From assembly GCA_030647195.1 (NCBI GenBank), contig JAUSKD010000018.1:1-46496 (forward strand): a stretch of DNA of 46,496 nucleotides, read 5' to 3'. The notes under the pieces are model-generated. The model was not told where the DNA came from and searched no databases. It worked only from the letters and a program-made list of their open reading frames with translations. The translations under genes were made by a program, and so were the position numbers. Shown here one piece after another: positions 1 to 7,186 of this stretch; within the stretch, counting starts at the first letter, position 1; the number at the start of each line of letters is the position of its first letter. The DNA is from Candidatus Peribacter sp. GTDB lineage: Bacteria; Patescibacteriota; Gracilibacteria; Peribacterales; Peribacteraceae.

Positions 1-1050
1 TTCGAGGACAGTCTTCAGGCGGGTGATTTCCGCCGTCCTCTTCGCAGGATCCCATGGCGCTGCATCGTAGGGGGGTTTGACCTCCTCGATCAGCTTGATG
101 GTTGCCGCAGTTTCCCTCGTAAGCTTATCGATGAGTCCGCGCTCCTCCGGTTTATCCACGCCGGCCAAAATTGCATCATTGATGGCATCGCCGTGTTCTT
201 TCGTGGCGGCGGGGATTCCTGTTCCAATGAGGTCATCATGTTCTTTGGTGAGATCCTTGAGTTTATTGGCATTCTCGGTTTCCTTCTCTTTCAGGGCCTT
301 GGCATCGGTCAGATCCTTCTCTACCTTCTTGGCGGCCGTTTCTGCAGTATTTGCCTTCGTGCGCGCTGTCTCGGCTTTTGTTTTCGCAGTTGCGGTTTCC
401 GTCGCGAGCGTTGCAACGCCGTCATCCACTTCTTTCTCTTCCGCTTTTTGTACGGCGGCAGTCGCCGCAGTCACTTCCGCCTGAGCATTGCGTACACCGC
501 GATCCCGACGGATGGCATTACCTGTCTTATCGTATCGGCTATAGGCCGCCTCCGTCTTGTTCCAATGGTCCATCGCCGTGGTACGCATCTCGCGGGTAAA
601 CCCCTCGGTCTGGCGTTCATAATTGGCGAGCATCCGCTCGAGATTGCCGATGAGCGCATATTTTCGATCCCCCGCCGAATCCACGATTGCACCCTCCCGC
701 TGGTAATCCTGCTCAAGTCTCTGGATCGCATTCAACACTCGCCCCCTTGTATCCTTCTTCAGCCGCTCACCCGCCGTTTCCTGATGAGTACCGGGGCCGT
801 CGGCATGCTGGTACTCGGGTAAGAATGCGGCCATTTTCTGCAAGCGCGCGAGAATCTCGTCACGTTGCGACCGCACACGTTCGACGCGTGCATTGAATTT
901 TTCGCTCTGTTCGCGGAACGCTGCGAATTCCCGGTCATTGCGCTCCTGCATATCCCGCATTTCGCGGCGGAAATTCTCCGCATGGCCCCACTCGTGGAGG
1001 AGTCGTGACTCTTCGGGGGACCAGCCGTAGTTGAAGTGTGTGTGATCCAT
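1..1050 (-). CDS. Coiled-coil protein, unknown function (C-terminus cut by window edge)
   Basis: A reading frame on the minus strand starts with ATG at 1048-1050 and stays open for 350 codons to the left edge of the window, so the protein is incomplete at its C-terminus. It begins MDHTHFNYGWSPEESRLLHEW. It is very rich in Glu, Lys, Arg, Ala and Gln, with long predicted helical stretches. Around residues 190-260 there is an Ala/Thr/Lys/Glu-rich heptad-like segment typical of coiled coils. No signal peptide, membrane segment or catalytic motif is visible. The start lies 10 nt after the stop of the small coiled-coil gene upstream, so the two probably share the promoter at 1395-1423. No Shine-Dalgarno sequence precedes the ATG. 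I do not recognise the family; a structural or filament role is only a guess. Confidence 0.8.
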   Translation of the reverse strand, partial: MDHTHFNYGWSPEESRLLHEWGHAENFRREMRDMQERNDREFAAFREQSEKFNARVERVRSQRDEILARLQKMAAFLPEYQHADGPGTHQETAGERLKKDTRGRVLNAIQRLEQDYQREGAIVDSAGDRKYALIGNLERMLANYERQTEGFTREMRTTAMDHWNKTEAAYSRYDKTGNAIRRDRGVRNAQAEVTAATAAVQKAEEKEVDDGVATLATETATAKTKAETARTKANTAETAAKKVEKDLTDAKALKEKETENANKLKDLTKEHDDLIGTGIPAATKEHGDAINDAILAGVDKPEERGLIDKLTRETAATIKLIEEVKPPYDAAPWDPAKRTAEITRLKTVLE

Positions 1051-1060
1051 GAATAGAAAA

Positions 1061-1372
1061 TTAGGATTTTCGCTTCAGCTTGCTCTCTGCAGCCTTCAGC
1101 GATGTCGCTTGTTCACTCGATTCTGCTTCGGTCCTCTCGAGCGTGCGCATTTCGCGATCCGCGTCCAACACCAAATGCTCAAGCTCTGTAATCGCGCCTT
1201 CCTCCTGCTTCCGGGCATCGCTCATTTGCTCATTGAGCACGGTCAATTCCTGCAGAAGATCATCCTTCAGAGGATCCGTCAGGCCACCGGCAATTTGCAG
1301 TGCGCGAAGCACCTGTCCTTCCGGGAGAGCCTGCAGCTTCTCTGTTGCCTGTTGGAATTGAGAGAGGTTCAT
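1061..1372 (-). CDS. Small coiled-coil protein, unknown function
   Basis: This encodes a 103-aa protein starting MNLSQFQQATEKLQALPEG. The frame is open 17 codons further upstream, but that extension would cross the promoter, so the ATG at 1370-1372 is preferred. The sequence is almost entirely amphipathic helix (LLQELTVLNEQMSDARKQEE) with a basic C-terminus ending KLKRKS, and it has no membrane segment. A weak AGGAAAG ribosome-binding site lies 12 nt upstream. The next gene begins 10 nt downstream and also encodes a coiled-coil protein, which suggests the two products may interact. I do not recognise a named family. Confidence 0.75.
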   Translation of the reverse strand: MNLSQFQQATEKLQALPEGQVLRALQIAGGLTDPLKDDLLQELTVLNEQMSDARKQEEGAITELEHLVLDADREMRTLERTEAESSEQATSLKAAESKLKRKS

Positions 1373-1394
1373 GGATTGGGTGTTCTTTCCTACT

Positions 1395-1423
1395 ATTATA
1401 ACAGAAAGGTATTCCCCCCTCAA
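1395..1423 (-). promoter_or_regulatory. Sigma70-type promoter for the two coiled-coil genes
   Basis: On the minus strand a perfect TATAAT (plus 1395-1400) lies 17 nt downstream of TTGAGG (plus 1418-1423). Transcription would start near 1388, giving a leader of about 15 nt before the ATG at 1372. Confidence 0.7.
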
Positions 1424-1438
1424 TGCGTTATTTTAGCC

Positions 1439-1529
1439 CTTGCCCTAGCCAAAACCTACCCCCTACCCCCTAATCCTATCCCTGGTTCCCGAGTTCCCTA
1501 TTCCCCTAGCTCCCTACTCCCTCCTCAAT
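1439..1529. repeat. Pyrimidine-rich short tandem repeat tract
   Basis: Imperfect repeats of CCCTA, TTCCCTA and CTCCCTA units fill the gap between the lipoprotein gene and the small coiled-coil gene and run into the lipoprotein stop region. The same TTCCCTA-type unit recurs in the paired repeat at 38170-38280, but here only one orientation is present. Confidence 0.6.
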
Positions 1530-1865
1530 CATCTTCTTCCCCTCCTGAATTTTCTTGGCTCCCTCTTGCACTTTGCGCACGCGATCCTGAAATTCCTCGA
1601 GCGTTTCCCCCGCTCGACGCGCCGCGCCGCTTGCGGTATCGATCACCTGTCTCCCCGCTTCGACCGTGGCATTGGCAGTCCCGCGGACCGTCGCCGTCAC
1701 CCCGCTCGCGGTACCTGAAATTTGGGCCCACCACGCCCGCACCCGTGCCTGCTGGCGCTCGATCGGCGCGCAGCCCGAGAGGAGCACACCGAACAGAAAG
1801 AGACTCCAGAGCAGAACGAGCGAGGAACGGAATGGAACGCCGGACCGGACAGGGCGCGCCATCAT
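1506..1865 (-). CDS. Small predicted lipoprotein, unknown function
   Basis: This 119-aa protein has a basic N-terminus, a hydrophobic stretch (about residues 15-31) and a lipobox LLSGC with Cys at about residue 32. These are the features of a type II signal peptide, so it should be a membrane-anchored lipoprotein facing outward. The mature part has an Ala/Thr/Gly-rich segment (about 50-85, GTASGVTATVRGTANATVEA) and then a highly charged helix (about 88-115). Two ATG codons are adjacent at 1860-1865; either could start translation. The gene begins 3 nt after the stop of the zinc-ribbon gene, so the two are almost certainly co-transcribed. The family is not recognised. Confidence 0.75.
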   Translation of the reverse strand: MMARPVRSGVPFRSSLVLLWSLFLFGVLLSGCAPIERQQARVRAWWAQISGTASGVTATVRGTANATVEAGRQVIDTASGAARRAGETLEEFQDRVRKVQEGAKKIQEGKKMIEEGVGS

Positions 1866-1868
1866 CGG

Positions 1869-2312
1869 CTACGCAATATCGGTGCCGGTACCCGTGCTTG
1901 TGTTACTCCCCTCCTTCGCTCTGCGAACTCCCCCCTTCGCCGTGTCTCCGGGGGGCAAGTCCTGCCCAACGCCGAACTTCTTGAACAGCTGGTCGAACGA
2001 GCCATCGGACTGATCCAGCGCCTCGTGGAGCATCTTGACCTCGTGATCGCTCAACTTGAGCGAGGAAGAAACGTTCTGACGGGCATCCGTTTCGATACTC
2101 TTTGCACCCAGCTTTTCGATCCCCTGCAGTGACGCATGCAGCACAATGTAGGCATTGCACGTATCGCACTTGAGCTGCAGCAGCATGGCATTCTCGCTCA
2201 CCACACGTACCGCACCGAAATCCACCGGCACCTGCTTGCCGCACTGCGGGCACCGCATCTGTTGGCGGATCCGGAGGAGTATTTGCTGGAGCGTGTGGGG
2301 ATCCAATTCCAT
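1869..2312 (-). CDS. Zinc-ribbon protein, unknown function
   Basis: This 147-aa protein starts MELDPHTLQQILLRI. It has a four-cysteine zinc ribbon, CPQCGK near residue 21 and CDTC near residue 49, followed by a helical region and a low-complexity Gly/Ser/Thr tail. The open frame extends upstream, but the ATG at 2310-2312 is preferred because a promoter (TTGAAT-17-TATACT) ends 7 nt before it; the upstream extension is antisense to the 5' part of the divergent gene. Such ribbons occur in many small nucleic-acid- or protein-binding proteins, so no specific role can be given. The lipoprotein gene follows after 3 nt. Confidence 0.8.
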   Translation of the reverse strand: MELDPHTLQQILLRIRQQMRCPQCGKQVPVDFGAVRVVSENAMLLQLKCDTCNAYIVLHASLQGIEKLGAKSIETDARQNVSSSLKLSDHEVKMLHEALDQSDGSFDQLFKKFGVGQDLPPGDTAKGGVRRAKEGSNTSTGTGTDIA

Positions 2313-2319
2313 CACTGCA

Positions 2320-2348
2320 AGTATAGCATGGAAGGGGTGCGGATTCAA
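2320..2348 (-). promoter_or_regulatory. Promoter giving a leaderless zinc-ribbon mRNA
   Basis: The minus strand reads TTGAAT (plus 2343-2348), 17 nt, TATACT (plus 2320-2325). The -10 box is only 7 nt from the ATG at 2312, so the predicted transcription start falls on or next to the start codon. Confidence 0.75.
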
Positions 2349-2501
2349 AAAAAACCAGTGCTGGGAAGGTGGCTTTACATGGCCACGAGTACGAAAGGTA
2401 AGAGAGGTCAGGGAAGCCTGAAAAGCGGGAGAGGTCTGATAGCGATGTACTCTCTGAAGAACGTTCGTCATTCCTCTTGGGCCCTCCTCACTTCTACAAC
2501 C

Positions 2502-2530
2502 TCTACAACCTTCCACAACACTGCTACACT
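2502..2530 (+). promoter_or_regulatory. Candidate promoter for the single-pass membrane protein gene
   Basis: TCTACA (2502-2507), 17 nt, TACACT (2525-2530), then 8 nt to the GTG start at 2539. The -35 match is moderate. The layout again predicts a leaderless transcript. Confidence 0.5.
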
Positions 2531-2538
2531 TCCCATCC

Positions 2539-3204
2539 GTGCCACGACCACCAAGGATTTCGCGCAAGAGTGATCCTGATCTGAAGCAGGAATCTGCGGT
2601 GCGCGTGCGCTTTGTCCCGCACAAGAAGAAACGCGCCGCTCCACCGCCGGTTACACCCGCACCCGTCCTCACTGCAATCCCTCTTCAGGAAACGGGCCGG
2701 CAGGGATTCACGCTGCACGCCGCCGCAGCGGTGGCTGCCATCGTTGCCGTCGTCGTGCTCTCGCAGGGGGCGCTGAAGGACGGTGCATCCTCCCTCACGG
2801 CATCGCTCATCGTAGGCGAGCGGATTGAGATCGGTCTGGAGCACACGAAACCCGTCACCCTCTCGCTCTCCTTCACCACCAACGGTGCGAAAGGAGTGAT
2901 GGACATCCGCCACGACGCGCTCGAAACGGTGTATGTCAGCCTTCCCTCGACGTGGACCAAGCGAGAAGTGGGCGGCGTGCCGCTCACTGCCGTCACGTCT
3001 GACCCGCCATCCTTCGGCTTCACGCGATGGAGCGTGCCGGCAGGCGCCTTAGTCTCGTTCGACGTGACGCCCCCCGCAACCATCCTGCTCCATAACCCCT
3101 CCGGCATTCCTGCGGAAATCAGGCTCACCCGCGTGGACCTGACGAAGAATGCTGTCGAACGAGATATCATTCTTGTCCAAGAAGGGTCTGCTCTCCTGTG
3201 GTAA
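2539..3204 (+). CDS. Single-pass membrane protein, unknown function
   Basis: This 221-aa protein starts with GTG. Residues 1-55 are basic and Pro-rich (KKKRAAPPP near residues 28-36) and probably cytoplasmic. A single hydrophobic segment rich in Ala and Val follows at about residues 58-76 (HAAAAVAAIVAVVVLSQ). The rest, about 140 residues, looks like beta-rich extracellular sequence. No cysteine, catalytic motif or sorting signal is seen. It is followed 12 nt later by the CofE-like gene, but that gene has its own extended -10 element at the end of this one. I do not recognise the family. Confidence 0.75.
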   Translation: MPRPPRISRKSDPDLKQESAVRVRFVPHKKKRAAPPPVTPAPVLTAIPLQETGRQGFTLHAAAAVAAIVAVVVLSQGALKDGASSLTASLIVGERIEIGLEHTKPVTLSLSFTTNGAKGVMDIRHDALETVYVSLPSTWTKREVGGVPLTAVTSDPPSFGFTRWSVPAGALVSFDVTPPATILLHNPSGIPAEIRLTRVDLTKNAVERDIILVQEGSALLW

Positions 3205-3207
3205 AAT
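3199..3207 (+). promoter_or_regulatory. Extended -10 promoter for the CofE-like gene
   Basis: TGGTAAAAT overlaps the stop codon of the preceding gene. The -10 box TAAAAT (3202-3207) is 9 nt before the GTG at 3217; no good -35 is seen, as is usual for extended -10 promoters. Confidence 0.55.
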
Positions 3208-3216
3208 GCGCGGCCT

Positions 3217-3978
3217 GTGAACATCCTCCCTCTCGCAACCAGGGTCCTCAAGCGCGGTGACGACCTTGCCGCTCTGTTGACGGATGCGGGCACGTTGCTC
3301 GAGAACGATATCGTCGTGGTGTCGTCCAAGGCCATCGCCATGGTGGAAGGCACCGTGATCGACCTCAAGACCATTACGCCCACTGTGGAAGCGGAAAACT
3401 GGGCGCGCTATGGCAACCGGTCCGCCACGTTCCGTCAGGCCGTGCTCAACGAGACGAAGCGGCTGCGCGGTCGCGTGACCGGCGGGAGCGCACTCGCCAT
3501 GCTCACGGAACTCAAACCCCCCGGCATGAACGGCACCATGCTCGTGCCGAACGCCGGCTTAGACCAGTCCAACGTGCCCGAGGGATTCGCGATCGGCTGG
3601 CCCGTGGACACCCCCGCATCCGCACGGACACTCCGGCAGCGCCTCGAAGAGAGGTCCGGCAGGCGGATCGCGGTGATTGTGAGCGACAGCTGCTGCCGGC
3701 CGCGTCGATGGGGCGTGACCGCTTTCGCGCTCGTCTGCTCTGGATTCAACCCTCTCACCTCTCAGATCGGCAGAAAGGACCTCTTCGGCCGGCCGCTGAC
3801 CATGACGGTGGAAGCGGTTGCGGATCAGCTGGCCACGGCCGCCAATGCGGTCATGGGCAATGCCGATCAATCCATCCCCGCAGCGATCATCCGCGAACAC
3901 GGGTTCACCCTGAGCGACTTCGAGGGCTGGGTGCCGGGCATCGAGCCGGAGGAGGATCTGTTTCAGGGGGCGTTCTGA
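3217..3978 (+). CDS. CofE-like coenzyme F420-0:L-glutamate ligase family protein
   Basis: This 253-aa protein starts with GTG. It matches the CofE family along its length. Family blocks seen are an N-terminal NDIVVVSSKAIAMVEG (about 30-45), PNAGLDQSNVPEG (about 111-123), and a metal/substrate region in which SDSCCRPRRWG (about 155-165) replaces the usual SDTFGRPWR. Then come FGRPLTMTVEAVADQLATAA and a C-terminal MGNADQSIPAAIIREHG. In organisms that make F420, CofE adds glutamates to F420-0 using GTP. No other F420 gene is in the window, and such orphan homologs may ligate another substrate. The altered SD-x-x-x-RP block supports caution about the reaction. Confidence 0.8.
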   Translation: MNILPLATRVLKRGDDLAALLTDAGTLLENDIVVVSSKAIAMVEGTVIDLKTITPTVEAENWARYGNRSATFRQAVLNETKRLRGRVTGGSALAMLTELKPPGMNGTMLVPNAGLDQSNVPEGFAIGWPVDTPASARTLRQRLEERSGRRIAVIVSDSCCRPRRWGVTAFALVCSGFNPLTSQIGRKDLFGRPLTMTVEAVADQLATAANAVMGNADQSIPAAIIREHGFTLSDFEGWVPGIEPEEDLFQGAF

Positions 3979-4004
3979 CGATTGACGGGAGTGCATCAGA
4001 CAAT

Positions 4005-4073
4005 TGTCATGGTGAGCACTGTCGAACCATGACATTCGTAATTTGTCGCACTTCGACAGGGCTCAGTGTGACA
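4005..4073. repeat. Dispersed palindromic element, copy A
   Basis: TGTCATGGT and ACCATGACA form a 9-bp inverted repeat around GAGCACTGTCGA, followed by a partial reverse-complement copy of the same unit (CTTCGACAGGGCTCAGTG, then TGACA). It lies between the converging cofE-like and flavoprotein genes. Copy B at 5544-5605 has the same structure. Confidence 0.85.
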
Positions 4074-4079
4074 AACGCA

Positions 4080-4799
4080 TTACACGTAGTCTTCGGAGTG
4101 AATCCGCTGCTTGGGGATCTTCCATTCCTGCTCGGCCTTGATCCGGACGGCCTTGACCATCTCGGGCCCACCGCACACGTAGATGCTGCGCTCAGGAAGA
4201 TCGGTGATGACCCGGGACGCGATGTCCTGCACATGGCCGGTGAGTCCTTTCCAGCCCGAGGAAGGCTGACTGAGCGAAACGTGTACGTGAACATTCGGAT
4301 ATTCCTGCGCGATCGCCGCAAGCTCTTTCGTCCAGAACAAATCCTCTTCAGTCCGTACGCAGAACGCCATATCCATCATCCTTTTGTCGCCCTGACGCAG
4401 CGCCTCGAGCATCTGGGAACGCAACGGTGCGATACCGGAACACGTCGCAAGGAAGAGCAGACGCTGTTCCTTTCCGGCCGGGGCAAGCGTGAAATTCCCC
4501 AAGGGACCCTGAAACTTCACGTCATCCCCTGCTTTGAGCATTTCCGCAATCCACCGTCCCGCGCGGCCGCCCTCCTTGATCTTGGCGACGAACAGGAGCT
4601 CAGGCTCACTGGGAGCGGATGCAATGGAGAACGCGCGGCCCTGCACGTCGGCAGGATTGTCGACCAGCGGAACCAGGAACATCACGAATTGCCCCGCCTG
4701 AAACGAGAAACCCTTCGGGGTTGCGAGGGTGAACTCATACACATCGTGAGCGATCTTGCGGTGGGCGGTGCAGCGGGCGGAGTAGGTGGACAGGGGCAT
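4080..4799 (-). CDS. FAD/NAD(P)-binding oxidoreductase, ferredoxin-NADP reductase-like
   Basis: This 239-aa protein has the FNR-family layout. An N-terminal FAD-binding beta-barrel ends in the flavin motif RAFSIAS (about residues 55-61). The NAD(P) domain follows, with LATCSGIAPLRSQ (about 117-129), and a C-terminal VCGGPEMV (about 209-216), the nucleotide-binding CGP motif. It lacks the C-terminal 2Fe-2S cysteines of PyrK and the plant-type ferredoxin domain of phenol or benzoate reductases. It should therefore be a stand-alone flavin reductase passing electrons between NAD(P)H and an unknown partner. It is the last gene of the carA-purN-oxidoreductase minus-strand cluster; the paired repeat at 4829-4922 separates it from purN. 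The electron partner cannot be deduced. Confidence 0.85.
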   Translation of the reverse strand: MPLSTYSARCTAHRKIAHDVYEFTLATPKGFSFQAGQFVMFLVPLVDNPADVQGRAFSIASAPSEPELLFVAKIKEGGRAGRWIAEMLKAGDDVKFQGPLGNFTLAPAGKEQRLLFLATCSGIAPLRSQMLEALRQGDKRMMDMAFCVRTEEDLFWTKELAAIAQEYPNVHVHVSLSQPSSGWKGLTGHVQDIASRVITDLPERSIYVCGGPEMVKAVRIKAEQEWKIPKQRIHSEDYV

Positions 4800-4828
4800 G
4801 TTGCGGATACTGTGACAGAGACGAAGTG

Positions 4829-4922
4829 TAAAGGAAATAAAGGAAATAGAGGAGAAAAAGGAAATAGAGGAATGTGAAGAAAAACCGATCCTTTATTTCT
4901 TTTATTTCCTCTCTTTCTTTTT
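4829..4922. repeat. Paired purine/pyrimidine inverted tandem repeats
   Basis: The left arm has repeats of AAAGGAAATA and AGAGGAAATAGAGG (about 4829-4873). The right arm, about 4890-4922, has complementary CCTTTATTTC and TTATTTCCTC units. The two arms can pair as a long imperfect hairpin between the purN stop and the next start, possibly a terminator or mRNA 3' stabiliser. Confidence 0.75.
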
Positions 4923-4928
4923 ATCCCC

Positions 4929-5528
4929 TCACAACTTCAACTCCCCCACTTCGATCATCTGCAATACCCGCGGGTACCATTCTTTCTCCAATTCCTGTAC
5001 GCGCTTCTGCAGCGACTCGGGAGTATCGCCGGGGAGCACAGGGCATTCCTTCTGCAAGAGAACCCGGCCGGTATCCACGCCCTCGTCCATCAGATGGATA
5101 CTGACGCCGCTCTCGCTATCACCCGCGGTCAGCACCGCATCGTGCACATGATGGCCGTACATCCCCTTGCCGCCGTGCTTGGGCAGGAGTGATGGGTGCA
5201 CGTTGATGATCCGGTTCTTCCACGTCGCAATAAACCAGGGCGTGAAGATGAACATCCAGCCCAACGCCGCAATGACCGTCTGCTTGTCCGCCCCCAGAGA
5301 CAAGATGGCTTCGTGCACAAGGAAATCAAACTCCTCGCGGGTCTGACCCTTCACACGTTCGACAATCGTGTACGGGAGCCCGGCTGCCTTCGCCTTGTCG
5401 ATGCACGCCTTGTCCGGACTGTCCGTCACAAGACCGAGACATTGCGCCGTGAGCTCTCCGCGCTTCTGCGCATCGATAACGGCCTGGAATGTCGTGCCGC
5501 GGGAGGAGGAGAGGACGACGAAATTCAC
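4929..5528 (-). CDS. purN: Phosphoribosylglycinamide formyltransferase
   Basis: PurN transfers a formyl group from 10-formyl-tetrahydrofolate to GAR in purine synthesis. The family catalytic residues are visible: Asn and His in INVHPSLLPKHGGKGMYG, and Asp in MDEGVDTG. Length (199 aa from this start) fits the family. The frame also has an ATG at 5547-5549, but the GTG at 5526-5528 (VNFVVLSSSRG) fits the usual PurN N-terminus better. A promoter with TACAAT 6 nt before the GTG would start transcription at that codon. The upstream ATG lies inside a palindromic element, which probably arrived later. The canonical glycine-rich SGxGSN loop is SSSRGTT here. It follows carA. Confidence 0.9.
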   Translation of the reverse strand: MNFVVLSSSRGTTFQAVIDAQKRGELTAQCLGLVTDSPDKACIDKAKAAGLPYTIVERVKGQTREEFDFLVHEAILSLGADKQTVIAALGWMFIFTPWFIATWKNRIINVHPSLLPKHGGKGMYGHHVHDAVLTAGDSESGVSIHLMDEGVDTGRVLLQKECPVLPGDTPESLQKRVQELEKEWYPRVLQMIEVGELKL

Positions 5529-5534
5529 GGTAGC

Positions 5535-5564
5535 ATTGTAGTTTGTCATGGTGAGCTCTGTCGA
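5535..5564 (-). promoter_or_regulatory. purN promoter whose -35 lies in a palindromic element
   Basis: The minus strand has TCGACA (plus 5559-5564), 18 nt, TACAAT (plus 5535-5540), then 6 nt to GTG at 5528. The -35 hexamer belongs to the palindromic element copy B; the -10 box lies outside it. Confidence 0.65.
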
Positions 5565-5605
5565 ACCATGACATGTGTCGCCCTTCGACAGGGCTCAGGG
5601 TGACA
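5544..5605. repeat. Dispersed palindromic element, copy B
   Basis: Same structure as copy A: a TGTCATGGT/ACCATGACA hairpin followed by the reverse-complement half CTTCGACAGGGCTCAGGG and then TGACA. It fills the gap between carA and purN and includes the alternative purN ATG. Confidence 0.85.
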
Positions 5606-5609
5606 CGCT

Positions 5610-6704
5610 CTACCCCAGCACCTTCACAAATTCATCAAACAGATAATTCGCATCCTCCGGCCCGGGCGTCGCCTCGGGATGAAACTGTACCGAGAAAAAC
5701 CTGCCCGACTCGTGCCGGATGCCCTCCACCGTTCCGTCATTGGCATTGGTAAACCAGATGTGCCACCCCTTGGGTAGCTGGTCCGGCTTCACGGCAAAGC
5801 CGTGGTTCTGCGACGTGATGATGCACTTCTTCGTCGGCTTGCCCTGCGCATCGTGCTCGATGCACGGCTGGTTCACGCCGCGGTGGCCGTACTTGAGCTT
5901 GAAGGTATCGCCGCCGATGGCGAGTGCGAGCAGCTGATTGCCGAGACAAATGCCGAAGGTGGGCAGGTTCTGCTTCAGGCTCCACTGGATCTGCCGGATC
6001 GTCGCTACGCAGCTCTTGGGATCGCCGGGACCGTTACTGATGAAGACCCCGTCGAACTTGAGCGGCGACGATGCGAGATCATAATCCCACGGCACACGGT
6101 GGACCGTGACTCCCCTCTTGAGAAAGCTCCTGAGGATATTGTTCTTGATGCCGCAGTCGAAGACGATGACCGATTTGCCGATGGCGTTCTCTTTGGGCTC
6201 ATAGGTCATCGGCTCTTTGCAGCTCACCTCCGCGACGAGGTTCTTCGTATTCGGATCCTCGATTGTTTTGCTCTCCGTGCCTTTCTGCGAAATTCTTCCG
6301 AGCATCACCCCATGCTCCCGGAGCTTCTTCGTGAGGGCGCGCGTATCCACCCCGGTGATGGCGGGGATCTTGTGATGCTCCAGCCACCTCTTGAGCGAAC
6401 TGGCCGCGGAGTGATGGCTGAAGTGCTCGCTGCCCTGCGAAATGATGACCCCGCGCACATGAATGTGTTCGCTCTCCATATTCTGCGCAAACCCGTATTC
6501 GTTCTTCTCTTCCGTCGGCACGCCGTAGTTGCCGATAAGCGGGTACGTAAATACGAGGATCTGCCCCTCGTAGCTGGGATCCGTCAGGCTCTCGACATAC
6601 CCGGCCATCCCTGTGTTGAAGACGACCTCTCCGTCAGCATCCACCGGTGCACCAAACGACTCGCCGGAGAAGACCGTACCATCAGCGAGAATAAGGGAAC
6701 CCAT
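5610..6704 (-). CDS. carA: Carbamoyl-phosphate synthase, small (glutaminase) subunit
   Basis: This 364-aa protein fits CarA in length and layout. The N-terminal CPSase domain starts LILADGTVFSGESFGA and has VFNTGMAGYVESLTDPSY at about 28-45. The C-terminal class I glutamine amidotransferase domain has the nucleophile Cys in FGICLGNQ (about 247-254) and the catalytic His and Glu in VQFHPEATPGP. It releases ammonia from glutamine for the large subunit CarB, which is not in the window, and feeds pyrimidine and arginine synthesis. No Shine-Dalgarno sequence precedes the ATG; TACTCT lies 8 nt upstream on the minus strand and may be a -10 box. purN follows after copy B of the palindromic element. 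Confidence 0.93.
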   Translation of the reverse strand: MGSLILADGTVFSGESFGAPVDADGEVVFNTGMAGYVESLTDPSYEGQILVFTYPLIGNYGVPTEEKNEYGFAQNMESEHIHVRGVIISQGSEHFSHHSAASSLKRWLEHHKIPAITGVDTRALTKKLREHGVMLGRISQKGTESKTIEDPNTKNLVAEVSCKEPMTYEPKENAIGKSVIVFDCGIKNNILRSFLKRGVTVHRVPWDYDLASSPLKFDGVFISNGPGDPKSCVATIRQIQWSLKQNLPTFGICLGNQLLALAIGGDTFKLKYGHRGVNQPCIEHDAQGKPTKKCIITSQNHGFAVKPDQLPKGWHIWFTNANDGTVEGIRHESGRFFSVQFHPEATPGPEDANYLFDEFVKVLG

Positions 6705-6838
6705 TGGCCGCCAGAGTACACGAAGAAAACCGCCCGCTCTACCCGATCCGGCATTTTCTCTTCTCTTGAAACCACTTCCCTCTCAAGGCATCGTCCATGC
6801 TCCTGCACATTTCGCTCTGCATGCTTCCCTCAACGCGA

Positions 6839-7186
6839 TCAGGGCGCTGAAACGGCGGCTTTCACCCTGCCACTCCACCCCGGCCCCCACTCCTGACCAA
6901 GGAGACCGTAAATTTTCCGTTGCGTGGAATTCATGATCTTTCCGACCAAGCCAAACGGATACCCGACCACATCAATCCCTCTGTGGATGGCAGTGGACGT
7001 GCCCCCGACGACGGCGGGCGGCACGGCACCGATCGACGCGAGCAATCTGGAAAATGCGGTACCAAACGTGCCGATCATCTCACCCACCTGCCCCACAAAC
7101 CTCGGCCCGCCTTGCTTCAACGTCTCTGCGCGCTTGGCGGCGGCGGCTGGATCAATGGGCCGGAAGAGGTTGAGGGGGTTGAACAT
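6839..7186 (-). CDS. Small protein, last gene of the giant-protein operon
   Basis: This 115-aa protein starts MFNPLNLFRPIDPAAAAKRA. The ATG at 7184-7186 shares a base with the upstream TGA stop (TGATG), so translation is coupled to the gene before it. The middle (about 30-80) is rich in Gly, Ala, Ile and Val and may associate with membranes (MIGTFGTAFSRLLASIGAV and GIDVVGYPFGLVGKIM), but no segment is a clear transmembrane helix. The C-terminal part is basic. It shares the 'Phe-Gly-plus-amphipathic helix' look of the 290-aa protein upstream. Family unknown. A 134-nt gap without clear signals separates it from carA. Confidence 0.7.
   Translation of the reverse strand: MFNPLNLFRPIDPAAAAKRAETLKQGGPRFVGQVGEMIGTFGTAFSRLLASIGAVPPAVVGGTSTAIHRGIDVVGYPFGLVGKIMNSTQRKIYGLLGQEWGPGWSGRVKAAVSAP

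Noticed and set aside
4080-4799. PyrK (dihydroorotate dehydrogenase electron transfer subunit), because carA is nearby
   Set aside because: The 2Fe-2S cysteines at the C-terminus are missing and no pyrD is adjacent.
5802-6896. A 364-codon plus-strand open frame over carA
   Set aside because: Antisense to carA, composition typical of a shadow frame.
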